64,000 nucleotides of DNA from the NCBI RefSeq assembly GCF_000519325.1, contig NZ_KI912613.1:3091432-3155431 (forward strand). The letters run 5' to 3'. Below are positions 19,031 through 28,300 of this stretch, piece by piece. Origin of the DNA: Patulibacter minatonensis DSM 18081 (lineage in GTDB: Bacteria > Actinomycetota > Thermoleophilia > Solirubrobacterales > Solirubrobacteraceae). The notes under the pieces are model-generated. The model did not search any database, was not told the DNA's origin, and was given only the letters and a program-made list of their open reading frames with translations. A program made the translations under genes and the position numbers. Position 1 is the first letter of the stretch; each line of letters begins with the position of its first letter.

Positions 19031-19879
19031 GTGACCACCGGGATGCACACGTGGGAAGCCGCGATCCTCGGGGCGGTCGAGGGGCTCACCGAGTTCCTCC
19101 CCGTCTCCTCGACCGGGCATCTCACGATCACCGAGAAGCTCATGGGCTACTCGATCGACGACCCGGACGTCACGGCGTTCACGGCGATCATCCAGATCGG
19201 CGCGGTGCTGGCGACGGTGATCTACCTCCGCGCCGACATCATCCGGCTGCTCTCCGCGTTCTTCCGCGGCGTCGCGAGCCCCGAGCAGCGGCAGACGCGC
19301 GACTTCCGGTTCGCGATCTACGTCCTGGCCGGCTCGATCCCGATCGGGATCATCGGCCTGGCGTTCAAGGACCAGATCGAGACGACCCTGCGCTCCCTGT
19401 GGTTCGTCGGCTTCGCCCTGATCCTCTTCTCGGGCGTCATGTACTGGGCCGACAAGGTCGGCACCCAGCGTCGTCAGGAGGGCGACATCACCCTGCGCGA
19501 CACGCTGACCATCGGCATCGCCCAGTGCCTCGCGCTGATTCCGGGCATCTCCCGCTCCGGCGCCACGATGTCGACCGGCCTGCTGCTCGGCATCGACCGG
19601 GTCGCCGTCACGAAGCTCTCGTTCTTCCTCGCGATCCCTGCGCTGGCCGGCGCGACGGTCCTCCAGTCGGTGTCGGAGTTCGACAACATCGCGGACGGCG
19701 TCGGCTGGGGTCCGACGCTCCTGGCCACGGCGGTCTCGTTCGTCGTCGGCTACGCGGCGGTCGCCTGGCTCCTGAAGTTCATCTCCAGCCACGGGCTGGG
19801 CATCTTCATCAAGTACCGCGTCGCGCTCGGCACCGTCGTGCTGATCCTGGTCGGCACCGGGGCGCTCAGCCCGACCTGA
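19031..19879 (+). CDS. uppP: Undecaprenyl-diphosphatase UppP (BacA family)
   Basis: Integral membrane phosphatase of 282 aa that recycles undecaprenyl pyrophosphate for cell-wall synthesis; it also confers bacitracin tolerance. Both catalytic signatures are present: EGLTEFLPVSSTGHL (residues 14-28) and PGISRSGATM. About eight hydrophobic helices are visible. GTG at 19031 lies 7 bases after TACTGT and no Shine-Dalgarno sequence is seen, so the transcript is likely leaderless. The promoter is embedded in the end of the second sufC hairpin repeat. Length fits the family. Confidence 0.95.
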   Translation: MTTGMHTWEAAILGAVEGLTEFLPVSSTGHLTITEKLMGYSIDDPDVTAFTAIIQIGAVLATVIYLRADIIRLLSAFFRGVASPEQRQTRDFRFAIYVLAGSIPIGIIGLAFKDQIETTLRSLWFVGFALILFSGVMYWADKVGTQRRQEGDITLRDTLTIGIAQCLALIPGISRSGATMSTGLLLGIDRVAVTKLSFFLAIPALAGATVLQSVSEFDNIADGVGWGPTLLATAVSFVVGYAAVAWLLKFISSHGLGIFIKYRVALGTVVLILVGTGALSPT

Positions 19880-19944
19880 GCGTCCCCGGACCGCCTGTCC
19901 CCCGACCGCCGGCCGACGACGGGAGCGAGGTCCCCCTCGTCCGT

Positions 19945-20986
19945 TCACCGCTTCGCGGCTCGGACGCCGGACACGGGGTCGACGGTCCCGGTCGTCCGGG
20001 AGCCTGCTCCTCGCCTCCCGTTCGCGGCGCACCACCAGCCACAGGACCGCCAGCGTCCCGGCCAGCAACAGACCGTTCTGCGCGAGCTTGGCGCCGATCG
20101 GCACCCCGTCGGGGACGGGGGCGAGGAAGCCGACGAGGGTGCGGCCGACGAGCGCCCCGCCCGCCAGCGCACCGATCTCGCGAGCGCCCCAGCTCCGGGT
20201 GGTCGCGCGACGGCGCGCGAGGAGCGCCGCCGCGACGAGCGCCGGGGCCAGGACCGCGACGCCGGGCCACGTCCACGGCACCATGTCGAGGAGGCCCACG
20301 CCCGCGAGGCCCGCCAGGACGAGCCACCGCGACCGCGATCGCCGGTGGCCGCGAGGGACGACCGGCCGGCCGGCCCGCGAGAACGCGAGGGCGACGAGCG
20401 CGGCGACGACCCCGAGGACGACGACCGTCTGCGTCGCCGTCGGACGCGAGTCGTAGATCCGGACCCCGTCCGCGCGGATGAAGGCCGCGGCGACGAGCCA
20501 GAGCCCCACCGTCACCGCGACGCCGCAACGCCCGAGCAGGGGCCGGCCCCGGTGCCGCGGCGCGAGGGTCGCGAGCAGGGCGAGCGGTGCGCCGATGCTC
20601 ATGACGACGTGGCCGACCGTCCAGGTGAGGGCGGTGTAGGCGCTGACCCCGAGCGGCGCGATCAGCGTGCCCTGCCGCATCTCGTCCCAGTAGTCGACGT
20701 CGTCGCGGTGCGCGCCGAACAGCGCGAGGTCGACGACGCCGCTCATGAGCAGACCGAAGCCGCCGGCGAGCAGCAGGATCCCCGTCCATCCGAGTCCCCG
20801 GCGCGCGGCGACCTCGCGGATCAGCAGGGCGGCGCCGCCGTAGAGGGGCGCGAGGATCAGCAGGGAACCGGCCATCACGGGGAGATCGCCCGTCGAGGGC
20901 AGGTAGGCCTGTAGGTACTCGGCACAGATGGGGGCGCCGACGACGAGGAGCAGCACCGCGCATCGGCGCTCGCGGAAGGGGACCAT
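19945..20986 (-). CDS. Polytopic membrane protein of unknown function; 3' end uncertain
   Basis: From ATG 20986 the frame encodes about 320 residues with roughly nine hydrophobic helices and no family I recognise. After about 20010 the same frame turns Arg/Gly-rich, lacks a stop and continues antisense through uppP to 18788, which cannot be real coding. A shift of one base near 19970-20010 would give an ordinary ending, TVDPVSGVRAAKR, with a stop at 19945; that stop is used for the end here. A frameshift, decayed C-terminus or sequencing error are all possible. TACGGT (20998-20993) lies 6 bases before the ATG. It is divergent from a TetR gene and is the likely target of it. Confidence 0.5.
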
Positions 20987-21008
20987 GCGGCCACCGTAGC
21001 AGTTAATG

Positions 21009-21020
21009 GAGTGCGCACTC
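21009..21020. promoter_or_regulatory. TetR operator candidate
   Basis: A perfect 12-base palindrome GAGTGCGCACTC lies in the 55-base gap between the divergent membrane protein and TetR genes. It sits just upstream of TATGAT (21025-21030), a likely -10 for the TetR gene, and 11 bases from the -10 of the other gene. Confidence 0.6.
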
Positions 21021-21041
21021 TAGTTATGATGGGGTCGATCC

Positions 21042-21647
21042 ATGGCCCGCCCCGTCGACCCCGAGCGCCACCTCCGGCGCCGCCTGCACATCATCGACGC
21101 GGCCCTCACGCGCTTCGCCGCCGACGGCTTCGACGGGGCCTCCACCGCGGCGATCTGTCGCACCGCCGGGATCGGCTCGGGCACGTTCTTCCACTACTTC
21201 CCGACGAAGGTCGACGTGCTCCTGGCGATCCTCGAGCTCGGCACCGACGAGGCCTCGGCGTTCTTCCGCACCCAGGACGGACGCGACGACCCGGTCGAGG
21301 TCCTGCTGGCCTACGTCGATCACGAGGCCGACAGCCTCCGCGACGAGCGGGCCGGCGGCTTCGTCCGCGCGGTCGGCGCCGTCGCGACCCACGAGCGCGT
21401 CGCCGTCGCCCTGGCCCGACACCAGGAGGTCGTCCGGGACGCCCTGGCGCCGTGGGTGCAGCGTGCCCGGGACGCCGGGGCGATCCGCACCGACCTCCCG
21501 GCGGCCCAGACCATCCGCTGGGTGCTCGCCCTGATCGACGGCTTCGCCACGCAGACCGCCGAGGGCCCGGGGTTCGACGCCCGCGCCGAGAGCGCGGTCC
21601 TGCTCGACACGGTCCGGCGGTTCCTCCGGCCGGCCGACGGGGGGTGA
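21042..21647 (+). CDS. TetR-family regulator
   Basis: Regulator of 201 aa with an N-terminal helix-turn-helix (residues about 12-58; IIDAALTRFAADGFDGASTAAICRTAGIGSGTFFHYFPTK) and a helical effector domain. It is divergent from the membrane protein at 20986, and the palindrome at 21009-21020 sits between their promoters, which is the usual self-regulating TetR/target arrangement. The ligand is unknown. The ATG at 21042 immediately precedes the DNA-binding domain. Confidence 0.88.
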   Translation: MARPVDPERHLRRRLHIIDAALTRFAADGFDGASTAAICRTAGIGSGTFFHYFPTKVDVLLAILELGTDEASAFFRTQDGRDDPVEVLLAYVDHEADSLRDERAGGFVRAVGAVATHERVAVALARHQEVVRDALAPWVQRARDAGAIRTDLPAAQTIRWVLALIDGFATQTAEGPGFDARAESAVLLDTVRRFLRPADGG

Positions 21648-21716
21648 GGGGTGGCACGGACGACCGCGTGCGGGGCGTCCGAGGGATTCCCGTCCGCAGG
21701 AGTAGGGTTTGGCGCG

Positions 21717-22967
21717 ATGTCCGACGTCGCCGCCTCCACCGCACCCGCCACGCTCGACGTCACCGCGGTCCGGGCGCAGTTCCCGTACCTCGAGCGTCCC
21801 GAGGGGATCGTCTACCTCGACAGCGGCGCGTCGGCCCAGAAGCCGCGGCCGGTGCTCGACGCGATGTACGACTTCGGGGGCTCGCACTACGCCAACGTCC
21901 ACCGCGGCGTGCACCGCCTCGCCGTCGAGGCCGACCGCGGATACGACGCGGCGCGGGCCACGATCGCCGCCTTCGTCGGGTCGACGCCGAAGGAGACGAT
22001 CGTCGTCAAGAGCGTCACCGAGGCGATCAACCTCGTGGCGCAGACCTGGGGTGCGACGAACGTGGGGGAGGGCGACGAGATCGTCATCACCCAGATGGAG
22101 CACCACGCGAACCTCGTGCCGTGGCAGCAGCTCGCCATCCGCAAGGGCGCGACCCTGCGGTACCTCGAGGTCGACGGGGAGGGCCGCATCGACCTGGGCC
22201 AGCTCGACGGGTTCCTCGCCTCCGGGCGCGTGAAGCTCGTCGCCGTCGCGCACGTCTCCAACGTCCTGGGGACCCGCAACCCGGTCGCCGAGATCGTCCG
22301 GCGGTCGCACGCCGCACGGGCCCGGGTCATGGTCGACGGGGCCCAGGCCGTCCCGCAGGAGCCCGTCGACGTCACCGCGCTCGGCGCGGACTTCTACGGC
22401 TGGACCGGCCACAAGCTCTACGGCCCCACCGGCATCGGCGTACTGCACGTCCGACGCGACCTGCTCGCCGACATGCCGCCGTTCCTCACGGGTGGCGACA
22501 TGATCAACATCGTCGACTTCCACGAGACGAGCTGGGCGGGCGGCATCCAGCGCTTCGAGGCCGGGACGCCGCCGATCGTCGAGGCCGTCGGCCTCGCCGC
22601 CGCGTGCGACTGGGTCGACTCGATCGGCGGGCCGGCCGCGGTCCTCGCCCACGAGGAGTCGATCACGGCCTACGCCCTGCGGCGACTCGCCGAGGTCGAG
22701 GGCCTGCGGGTCGTCGGTCCGCCGGAGGCCCGGGACCGCGGGGCGCTGACCTCGTTCGCCCTCGACGGGCTGCATCCGCACGACGTCGCCGAGATCCTCG
22801 CCCGCAACGAGGTCTGCGTCCGCGCCGGCCAGCACTGCGCCGAGCCGCTGCACCGCGCGATCGGCATCCCGGCGACGACCCGCGCGAGCTTCGGTGTCAC
22901 GACCACGCGCGAGGAGATCGACGCGCTGATCGACGCGCTGGCCGAAGCGCGCCGCATCTTCAGTTGA
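21717..22967 (+). CDS. sufS: SufS cysteine desulfurase
   Basis: PLP enzyme of 416 aa that removes sulfur from L-cysteine for Fe-S assembly. The PLP lysine is K233 in TGHKLYGP, and the active-site cysteine is C374 in RAGQHCAEPL, the group II (SufS) form. EHHANLVPWQQ and a C-terminal TTRASFGVTTT loop also match. The ATG at 21717 is chosen because TAGGGT (21703-21708) ends 8 bases upstream; a longer frame opens at 21651 but its extra residues are not family-like. Unlike most actinobacteria, it is not adjacent to sufC or sufU. Confidence 0.95.
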   Translation: MSDVAASTAPATLDVTAVRAQFPYLERPEGIVYLDSGASAQKPRPVLDAMYDFGGSHYANVHRGVHRLAVEADRGYDAARATIAAFVGSTPKETIVVKSVTEAINLVAQTWGATNVGEGDEIVITQMEHHANLVPWQQLAIRKGATLRYLEVDGEGRIDLGQLDGFLASGRVKLVAVAHVSNVLGTRNPVAEIVRRSHAARARVMVDGAQAVPQEPVDVTALGADFYGWTGHKLYGPTGIGVLHVRRDLLADMPPFLTGGDMINIVDFHETSWAGGIQRFEAGTPPIVEAVGLAAACDWVDSIGGPAAVLAHEESITAYALRRLAEVEGLRVVGPPEARDRGALTSFALDGLHPHDVAEILARNEVCVRAGQHCAEPLHRAIGIPATTRASFGVTTTREEIDALIDALAEARRIFS

Positions 22968-22976
22968 GCGGCGCCA

Positions 22977-23006
22977 GGCGTCCGCGGACCTCGGTCCACG
23001 AACGCC
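22977..23006. terminator. Imperfect bidirectional stem-loop
   Basis: GGCGT (22977-22981) pairs with ACGCC (23002-23006), and GGAC-CTCG-GTCC (22986-22997) forms the inner stem. It lies between convergent sufS and the phytase-like esterase gene. Confidence 0.5.
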
Positions 23007-23016
23007 CGGTATCGAC

Positions 23017-24249
23017 TCAACGGCGGAGCCCCGGCACGTCGACCTGGATCAGCTCCGTGTCGTCGGCCTTGCCCGGCTGGCGGCCGGCGTCGAACGGGAA
23101 GTTGTTGTCGTTGGCGACGAGGACGCGGTCGCCGCCGATCGGCAGCACCGACTCGACGGAGACGAACGGGAACTTGAACGGCTGGCCCAGACCGAAGGTC
23201 CCCGGGGTCTCCTGCGTCACGCCCGGGTTCCTCAGGTCCAGCAGGTCCGCGACCTGCCGCTTGACCAGGGCGCCCGAGGCGTCGGTGCGCCGGAGGTCGA
23301 CGACGTAGAGCCGCTTGACGACGGCCTGCGGGCCGCCGAAGTTGTCGCGCTCCAGCACGAGCAGCCGGTTCTTGTCCAGCGCCTGGGCGTCGGCGACGAA
23401 CGTGTCGGCGCGCTCGGTCCGGTAGACCCAGGTGCGGCCCGTGTAGCGCGAGCGCCGCGCGTCGAACTCGTGGACGACGTGGCGGGTCTGGTCGGCCTCG
23501 GTGGTCAGCGCCTTCTCGGTGATCGGCAGGAGCGTCCGGCCGTCGGGCAGCGCGGCGGTGGCCTCGAAGCCCCCGCTGGCCGGCAGGTTCGGCGTCTCGC
23601 CGGCCGCCAGGTCGGGGCTCTGCGGGCTCTTCACGCCCGGCAGCGGCACCGGGGCCTCGAGGACCTTGCCGGTGCGGTCGACGTGCAGCAGGTACGGGCC
23701 GAACTCGTCGCCGATCCACAGGCTGCCGCGGTCGCCGCGCTGGATCGACTCGACGTCGAAGTCGGCGCCGGTCAGGCGGCGGTCCGCGCGGGTCAGCGGG
23801 AACGGCACCTTGTGGTCCGTGTCGCGGAGGGCGAGCGTCTCCTTCACCGCGACGCTGCCGGTGCCGCCCCGGGCGGTGTGCCAGCTCGGCCGGACGCGGT
23901 GGACCGCGAGCAGGAAGTCGGCGGAGTTCGTCTTCGCGCCGAACCCGTTGTCGGGGAGGCCCAGGACGTCGCCGTCGCGCTCGGCGAGCACGCCGGAGAA
24001 CCCGGGGACCGGCTGGCCGGGGAACGGCGGGGTGACGCCGTTGATCGTGGCGGTGCCGAGCGCGGCGCCGGACGGCCCGCCCGGCAGGTACGTGGTGGCC
24101 GGCAGCGCCGCGCGGGCGATCAGCGTCGGCACGGCCGGCGGCTTGGGCGGCTTCGGCCCGCCGGGGCGGCCGTGGGCGTCGGCGGCGGCCGGCGCGGCGA
24201 GCACCGCGGCGGTCGCGAGGAGGGGGAGGATCGGGCGTGGGGAGCGCAT
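23017..24249 (-). CDS. Secreted esterase-like phytase-family protein
   Basis: An exported protein of about 410 aa. A signal peptide (RPILPLLATAAVLAAPAAADAHG) is followed by a Pro-rich spacer and a beta-propeller-like domain of the 'esterase-like activity of phytase' family, with repeated D/E-rich segments such as GSLWIGDEFGPYLLHVD, LLPITEKAL and VLVANDNNFPF. The preferred start is ATG 24249; a GTG at 24288 would add 13 residues. Substrate is unknown; relatives are annotated as phytase-like or alkaline-phosphatase-like. It is convergent with sufS. Confidence 0.8.
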   Translation of the reverse strand: MRSPRPILPLLATAAVLAAPAAADAHGRPGGPKPPKPPAVPTLIARAALPATTYLPGGPSGAALGTATINGVTPPFPGQPVPGFSGVLAERDGDVLGLPDNGFGAKTNSADFLLAVHRVRPSWHTARGGTGSVAVKETLALRDTDHKVPFPLTRADRRLTGADFDVESIQRGDRGSLWIGDEFGPYLLHVDRTGKVLEAPVPLPGVKSPQSPDLAAGETPNLPASGGFEATAALPDGRTLLPITEKALTTEADQTRHVVHEFDARRSRYTGRTWVYRTERADTFVADAQALDKNRLLVLERDNFGGPQAVVKRLYVVDLRRTDASGALVKRQVADLLDLRNPGVTQETPGTFGLGQPFKFPFVSVESVLPIGGDRVLVANDNNFPFDAGRQPGKADDTELIQVDVPGLRR

Positions 24250-24315
24250 CCGCGCCAGCCTGTCGCGGCCCGGGCGTGACGGTGTCACGCGTCCGTGAAG
24301 TGGGCGGGCGGCCGC

Positions 24316-24996
24316 TCAGCGCACCCAGAGGTACCGGTGCTCCGGGCGCCCGGAGCTGCCGTACCGCATCGAGAGCTCGGCGCGCCCCTCGCCGACGAGG
24401 TGCTCGAGGTACCGCCGCGCGGTGACGCGGGAGACGCCGGTGCTCGCGGCGACGTCGACGGCGGAGCACTCACCGTCGGCACCCTGCAGCGCTCCGGCGA
24501 CGAGGTCGTAGGTCGGGCGCGAGAGGCCCTTCGGCAGCGCCGGTGCCGCCGACCCGCGGAGTCCTGCGAGCAGGGCGTCGACGCCGTCCTGGTCGGCCTC
24601 GCGGGCGCCGCCGGTCACCGCGCTCCGGAACGCCGCGTAGCGCTCGAGCTTGTCGGCGAACGCCGCGTACGCGAACGGCTTGACGAGGTACTGCACGACG
24701 CCCGAGCCGATCGCCCGGTGGACCGTCGCGACGTCCCGCGCGGCCGTGACCGCGATGACGTCGGGCCGCGGGCCGGCCGCGGCCTGGATCCGCCGGCAGA
24801 CCTCGAGGCCGTGGAGGTCGGGCAGGTAGAGGTCGAGCAGGACGAGGTCGATCCCGCCCCGGGCGACGGCCTCGAGCGCCTCCGCTCCGCGGTGGGCGAC
24901 GCCGACCGCGGCGAACCCCGGGGTCCGGTCGACGAACCCGCGATGGACGTCGGCGACGTGCGCGTCGTCGTCGACGACGAGGACCCGGACCGTCAC
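24316..24996 (-). CDS. Response regulator, CitB/DcuR family
   Basis: A 226-aa two-component regulator. The receiver domain (1-120) has the acidic pocket (VVDDD), phospho-acceptor Asp in LVLLDLYLPD, and the conserved T and K (VTAARD, LVKPF). The C-terminal helix-turn-helix (STGVSRVTARRYLEHL) is the type found in citrate/malate regulators. It overlaps its sensor kinase by 4 bases (GTGA/ATGA junction), so the pair is co-translated. DctA follows upstream on the same strand and is the probable target. Confidence 0.9.
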   Translation of the reverse strand: MTVRVLVVDDDAHVADVHRGFVDRTPGFAAVGVAHRGAEALEAVARGGIDLVLLDLYLPDLHGLEVCRRIQAAAGPRPDVIAVTAARDVATVHRAIGSGVVQYLVKPFAYAAFADKLERYAAFRSAVTGGAREADQDGVDALLAGLRGSAAPALPKGLSRPTYDLVAGALQGADGECSAVDVAASTGVSRVTARRYLEHLVGEGRAELSMRYGSSGRPEHRYLWVR

Positions 24997-26684
24997 CGGG
25001 CCCCCGCCCCGTCGGGGGCCGCGTGCCGGACCGGCAGGAGCGCGCGGACCAGCGCGCCGCCGCCCGGCCGGGGCTCGGCCGCGACGGTCCCGCCGAGGCG
25101 CTCGGCGGCCCCCGCGACGAGCGCCAGGCCGACCCCGCGGCCGCCGGGCCCCGACCGCTTCGTCGAGAACCCGGCCGCGAAGAGCCGGTCGTGGTCGCCG
25201 GCCGGGAGCCCGGCCCCGTCGTCGTCGACCTCGATCACGAGCTCGCCGTCGACGACGCCCAGGACGAGGCCGACGTGGCCGCGGGCGCCGGACGCGGCTC
25301 CCGTGGCGTGCGACGGCGTGCGGTGATCGTCCGCCCCGTCCGACACCGTGCCGCCGCCGTCCGCGCCGTCCGCCGCCGCGTCGATCGCGTTGTCGAGCAG
25401 GTTGCCGACGATGGTCACGAGGTCCGCGGCCGGGATCCCCGTCGCCGGGACGCGGCCGTCCTCGTCGACGCGGAGCGCCACGCCGCGCTCGCGCGCGACG
25501 GCGACCTTGCCGAGCACGAGGGCCACGAGCGCCGGCTCGTCGATCCGGGCCTCGAGGTCGCGCAGGAGGTCGGACGCGAAGGCGGCCTCGTCGCTGCCGA
25601 AGCGGACCGCCTCGTCGGCGCGCCCGAGCTCGACGAGCCCGACGATCGTGTGCATCCGGTAGGCGGCCTCGTGGGCCTGCGCGCGCAGGGCGTCGGTCAT
25701 GCCGCGGACGGCGTCGAGCTCGCGGCCGAGCGCCTCGAGCTCCGTGCGGTCGCGCAGGACGGTCACGTCCCCGGTGCGCCGTCCGCCGACGACGGTCGGC
25801 GTGCGCGAGACCACGAGGACGCGGCCGCCGACGGCGAGCGTCGCGTCCCGGATCGTCCCGTCGGACGTCAGCAGGTCCGCCGCGCCCGCAGGGAGCCCGA
25901 GGTCCGCGACCCGGCGTCCCTCGGCGTCGGCGGGGAGCCCGAGCAGCCCGCGCGCCTCGTCGTTGACGAGCGTCAGGCGGCCCTCGGCGTCGGACACGAG
26001 GACGCCCTCGCCGATCGCGTGGAGCGTCGCGTCGTGGTGGCGGTAGAGCGCCGTGATCCGCTCCGGCTCGAGCCCCAGCGTCTGGCGCTTGATGCGTCGC
26101 GCGAGGAGGAGGGACAGCGTCCCGCCGATCGCGAACGTCGCGAGCGCGAGGAGCAGGAGTCCCGGGACCTGCTTGCCGGCCAGGGCCCCGATCCGGTCGA
26201 GCGTCACGCCGACGGCGACGAGCCCGACGATCCGGCCGCTCGCGTCGCGGAGCGGCGCGACCGTGCGGACCGACGGCCCGAGCGTCCCGCGGTAGCGCTC
26301 GGTGAACTCGCGGCCGGCGAGCGCCGGGGCGATCCGGCCGACGAACGGCTTGCCGATCAGCGACGCCGTCGGGTGCGTGATGCGGGTGCGGTCGGGGCGC
26401 ATGACGGTGATGAACGACATGCCGCTGCCCCGCCGCATCCGCTCGACGAGCGGCTGCAGGGTGCGGGTCGGGTCGGGGCGGGTGAGCGCGCGGGGCACGG
26501 TCGGGTCGATGGCGAGGATCCGGGCGATCGCGCGCGTCTCGTCCCGGTGCTGGTCGTACGTGCGGTCGCGGGCGGTGAGGAGCGCGACGACCGCGCCGAC
26601 GGCGACCACGACCGCGACGACCACGAGCTGCAGGCCGAGCAGCCGGGTCGCGAGGCTCCGGTCGGTCAGGAGGCGCCGCGGCAC
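24993..26684 (-). CDS. Sensor histidine kinase, CitA/DcuS/DctS-like
   Basis: Membrane sensor of 563 aa: TM1 (about 18-38), an extracytoplasmic PAS-like sensor (about 40-170), TM2 (about 175-195), a cytoplasmic PAS domain (about 215-310), and a short kinase core. The phospho-acceptor His lies in LRAQAHEAAYRMHTIVGL, and the N box reads NLLDNAIDAA with a following DDGAGLP. This HPK7-like layout is typical of C4-dicarboxylate and citrate sensors. GTG at 26684 is the start. A disordered Gly/Asp insert lies just after the N box. Confidence 0.9.
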   Translation of the reverse strand: MPRRLLTDRSLATRLLGLQLVVVAVVVAVGAVVALLTARDRTYDQHRDETRAIARILAIDPTVPRALTRPDPTRTLQPLVERMRRGSGMSFITVMRPDRTRITHPTASLIGKPFVGRIAPALAGREFTERYRGTLGPSVRTVAPLRDASGRIVGLVAVGVTLDRIGALAGKQVPGLLLLALATFAIGGTLSLLLARRIKRQTLGLEPERITALYRHHDATLHAIGEGVLVSDAEGRLTLVNDEARGLLGLPADAEGRRVADLGLPAGAADLLTSDGTIRDATLAVGGRVLVVSRTPTVVGGRRTGDVTVLRDRTELEALGRELDAVRGMTDALRAQAHEAAYRMHTIVGLVELGRADEAVRFGSDEAAFASDLLRDLEARIDEPALVALVLGKVAVARERGVALRVDEDGRVPATGIPAADLVTIVGNLLDNAIDAAADGADGGGTVSDGADDHRTPSHATGAASGARGHVGLVLGVVDGELVIEVDDDGAGLPAGDHDRLFAAGFSTKRSGPGGRGVGLALVAGAAERLGGTVAAEPRPGGGALVRALLPVRHAAPDGAGAR

Positions 26685-26699
26685 CGGCTCATGCTTCCA

Positions 26700-26720
26700 C
26701 GCCCGGCGCCGCTCCGGGCG
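26700..26720 (-). terminator. Stem-loop after dctA
   Basis: CGCCCGG (26700-26706) pairs with CCGGGCG (26714-26720) around a 7-base loop, just downstream of the dctA stop and before the kinase gene on the same strand. Confidence 0.5.
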
Positions 26721-26763
26721 GCACCGGTCGTCGCCGCGCCGCGCAGCACGTCGCGACCCCGCC

Positions 26764-28227
26764 TCAGGCGACGCCGCCGCCGACGAGGTCGGGGGTCCGG
26801 CTCCCGACGGGCGACGGGCGCCGCTCCGGGTCCCCGGCGACCGGGGCCGGCGGGCCGGCGGGTGCCGTGCCGTGGGCCGGGACGTCGCCGGCGACGGGCT
26901 CGGCGTCCTCGACCGGCGCGACGTACGGCAGCTCCCCGGCGAGCACCTTGCGGGCCCGCTCCTCGTCGAAGAGCCCCTCGGACCGCGCGACGACGATCGA
27001 GGCGACGCTGTTGCCCACGACGTTCGTCAGGGCGCGGCACTCGGACATGAACTTGTCGATGCCGAAGATCAGCATGATCCCGGCGACCGGCACGGTGCCC
27101 AGCGACGAGAGCGTCGCGGCGAGCACGATGAACCCGGAGCCCGTGACGCCGGCCGCGCCCTTGGAGGTCAGGAGGAGGATCCCGACGAGCCCGAGCTGGG
27201 CGCCGAGCGACAGCGTGATGTCCTGCGCCTGGGCGACGAAGAGCGCGGCGAGCGTCAGGTAGATCGCGGTCCCGTCGAGGTTGAACGAGTAGCCGGTGGG
27301 GACCGTGAGGCCGACGACCTGCTTGGACGCCCCGAGGTGCTCGAGCTTGCGCATGACGTTCGGCAGCACCGACTCCGACGAGCTCGTGCCGAGCACGATC
27401 AGCAGCTCGTCCTTCATGTACCGCAGGAGCTTGAAGATGTTCACCCCGTTCTTCCAGGCGATGCCGCCGAGGACGACGAGGACGAAGAAGAGGGACGTCC
27501 CGTAGAAGATGAGGATGAGCTTCAGGAGGCTCGTCAGCGCGTCGGTGCCGTACTCGCCGACCGTGTAGGCCATCGCGCCGAACGCGCCGATCGGGGCCGC
27601 GTACATGACGAGGCCGACGATCTTGAAGAAGACCTGGGCGATCGTGTCCACGCCCGCGGCGATCGGCTTGCCCTTCGCGCCCATGAGGTTCAGCGCGACG
27701 CCGAAGAGGATCGCGAAGAACAGGACCTGGAGGATCTCGCCCTCGGCGAAGGCCCCGACGACGCTCGACGGGATCATGTGGGTGATCACCTCGTACCAGC
27801 GCTGCGACTCGCCCTGGCCGATGTAGCCGGAGACCGCCTCGCTGACCTGGATCTTCGACGGGTCCGCGTGGACGCCGACGCCGGGCTGCAGGACGTTCAT
27901 GACGACGAGCCCGAGCACGAGCGCGATCGTCGTGACGACCTCGAAGTAGAGGAGCGACTTGCCCCCGATGCGGCCGACCTTCCGCAGCGAGTCGAGCGAG
28001 CCGATGCCCGCGACCACCGTGCAGAAGATGATCGGCGCGATCACCATCTTGATGAGGCTCACGAAGGACGAGCCGACCGGCTCGAGGCTCGCGGCGAAGC
28101 CGGGCGCCAGCGCGCCCAGGATCCCGCCGGCGAGGATGCCGACGAGCACCCAGAAGTAGAGCCGTCTCGTCCAGGGCTTCCGGGCGGTCGGCGTGGCGGT
28201 CGTGTGCGGTACGGGGGTCGTCGTCAT
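26764..28227 (-). CDS. dctA: Dicarboxylate/cation symporter DctA
   Basis: Membrane symporter of 487 aa in the DAACS family that imports succinate, fumarate or malate with protons or sodium. Two re-entrant hairpin motifs are visible: a serine-rich GTSSSESVLPNVM and the substrate-binding PTGYSFNLDGTAIYLTLAALFVAQ, then SKGAAGVTGSGFIVLAATL. ATG 28227 has a GAGAGAG RBS about 10 bases upstream. The C-terminal 60 residues are Pro/Ala-rich and probably disordered. Adjacent sensor and regulator genes suggest substrate-induced expression. Confidence 0.94.
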   Translation of the reverse strand: MTTTPVPHTTATPTARKPWTRRLYFWVLVGILAGGILGALAPGFAASLEPVGSSFVSLIKMVIAPIIFCTVVAGIGSLDSLRKVGRIGGKSLLYFEVVTTIALVLGLVVMNVLQPGVGVHADPSKIQVSEAVSGYIGQGESQRWYEVITHMIPSSVVGAFAEGEILQVLFFAILFGVALNLMGAKGKPIAAGVDTIAQVFFKIVGLVMYAAPIGAFGAMAYTVGEYGTDALTSLLKLILIFYGTSLFFVLVVLGGIAWKNGVNIFKLLRYMKDELLIVLGTSSSESVLPNVMRKLEHLGASKQVVGLTVPTGYSFNLDGTAIYLTLAALFVAQAQDITLSLGAQLGLVGILLLTSKGAAGVTGSGFIVLAATLSSLGTVPVAGIMLIFGIDKFMSECRALTNVVGNSVASIVVARSEGLFDEERARKVLAGELPYVAPVEDAEPVAGDVPAHGTAPAGPPAPVAGDPERRPSPVGSRTPDLVGGGVA

Positions 28228-28300
28228 GTCCGTGGCTCTCTCGAGGGATCCGGATGCCACGACGGACGTCGTGGCGCTGATCGAGGAACCTAGGACGGTC

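Noticed and set aside
12037-19143. Minus-strand open frame of over 2,300 codons
   Set aside because: Antisense shadow of mscS, GGDEF-EAL, the FAD reductase, rrf2 and sufC; composition is low-complexity and no motif is seen.
18788-19944. Extension of the membrane protein at 20986 through antisense uppP
   Set aside because: The residue pattern changes to non-coding-like Arg/Asp-rich sequence once it passes about 20010, and uppP on the other strand is certain.
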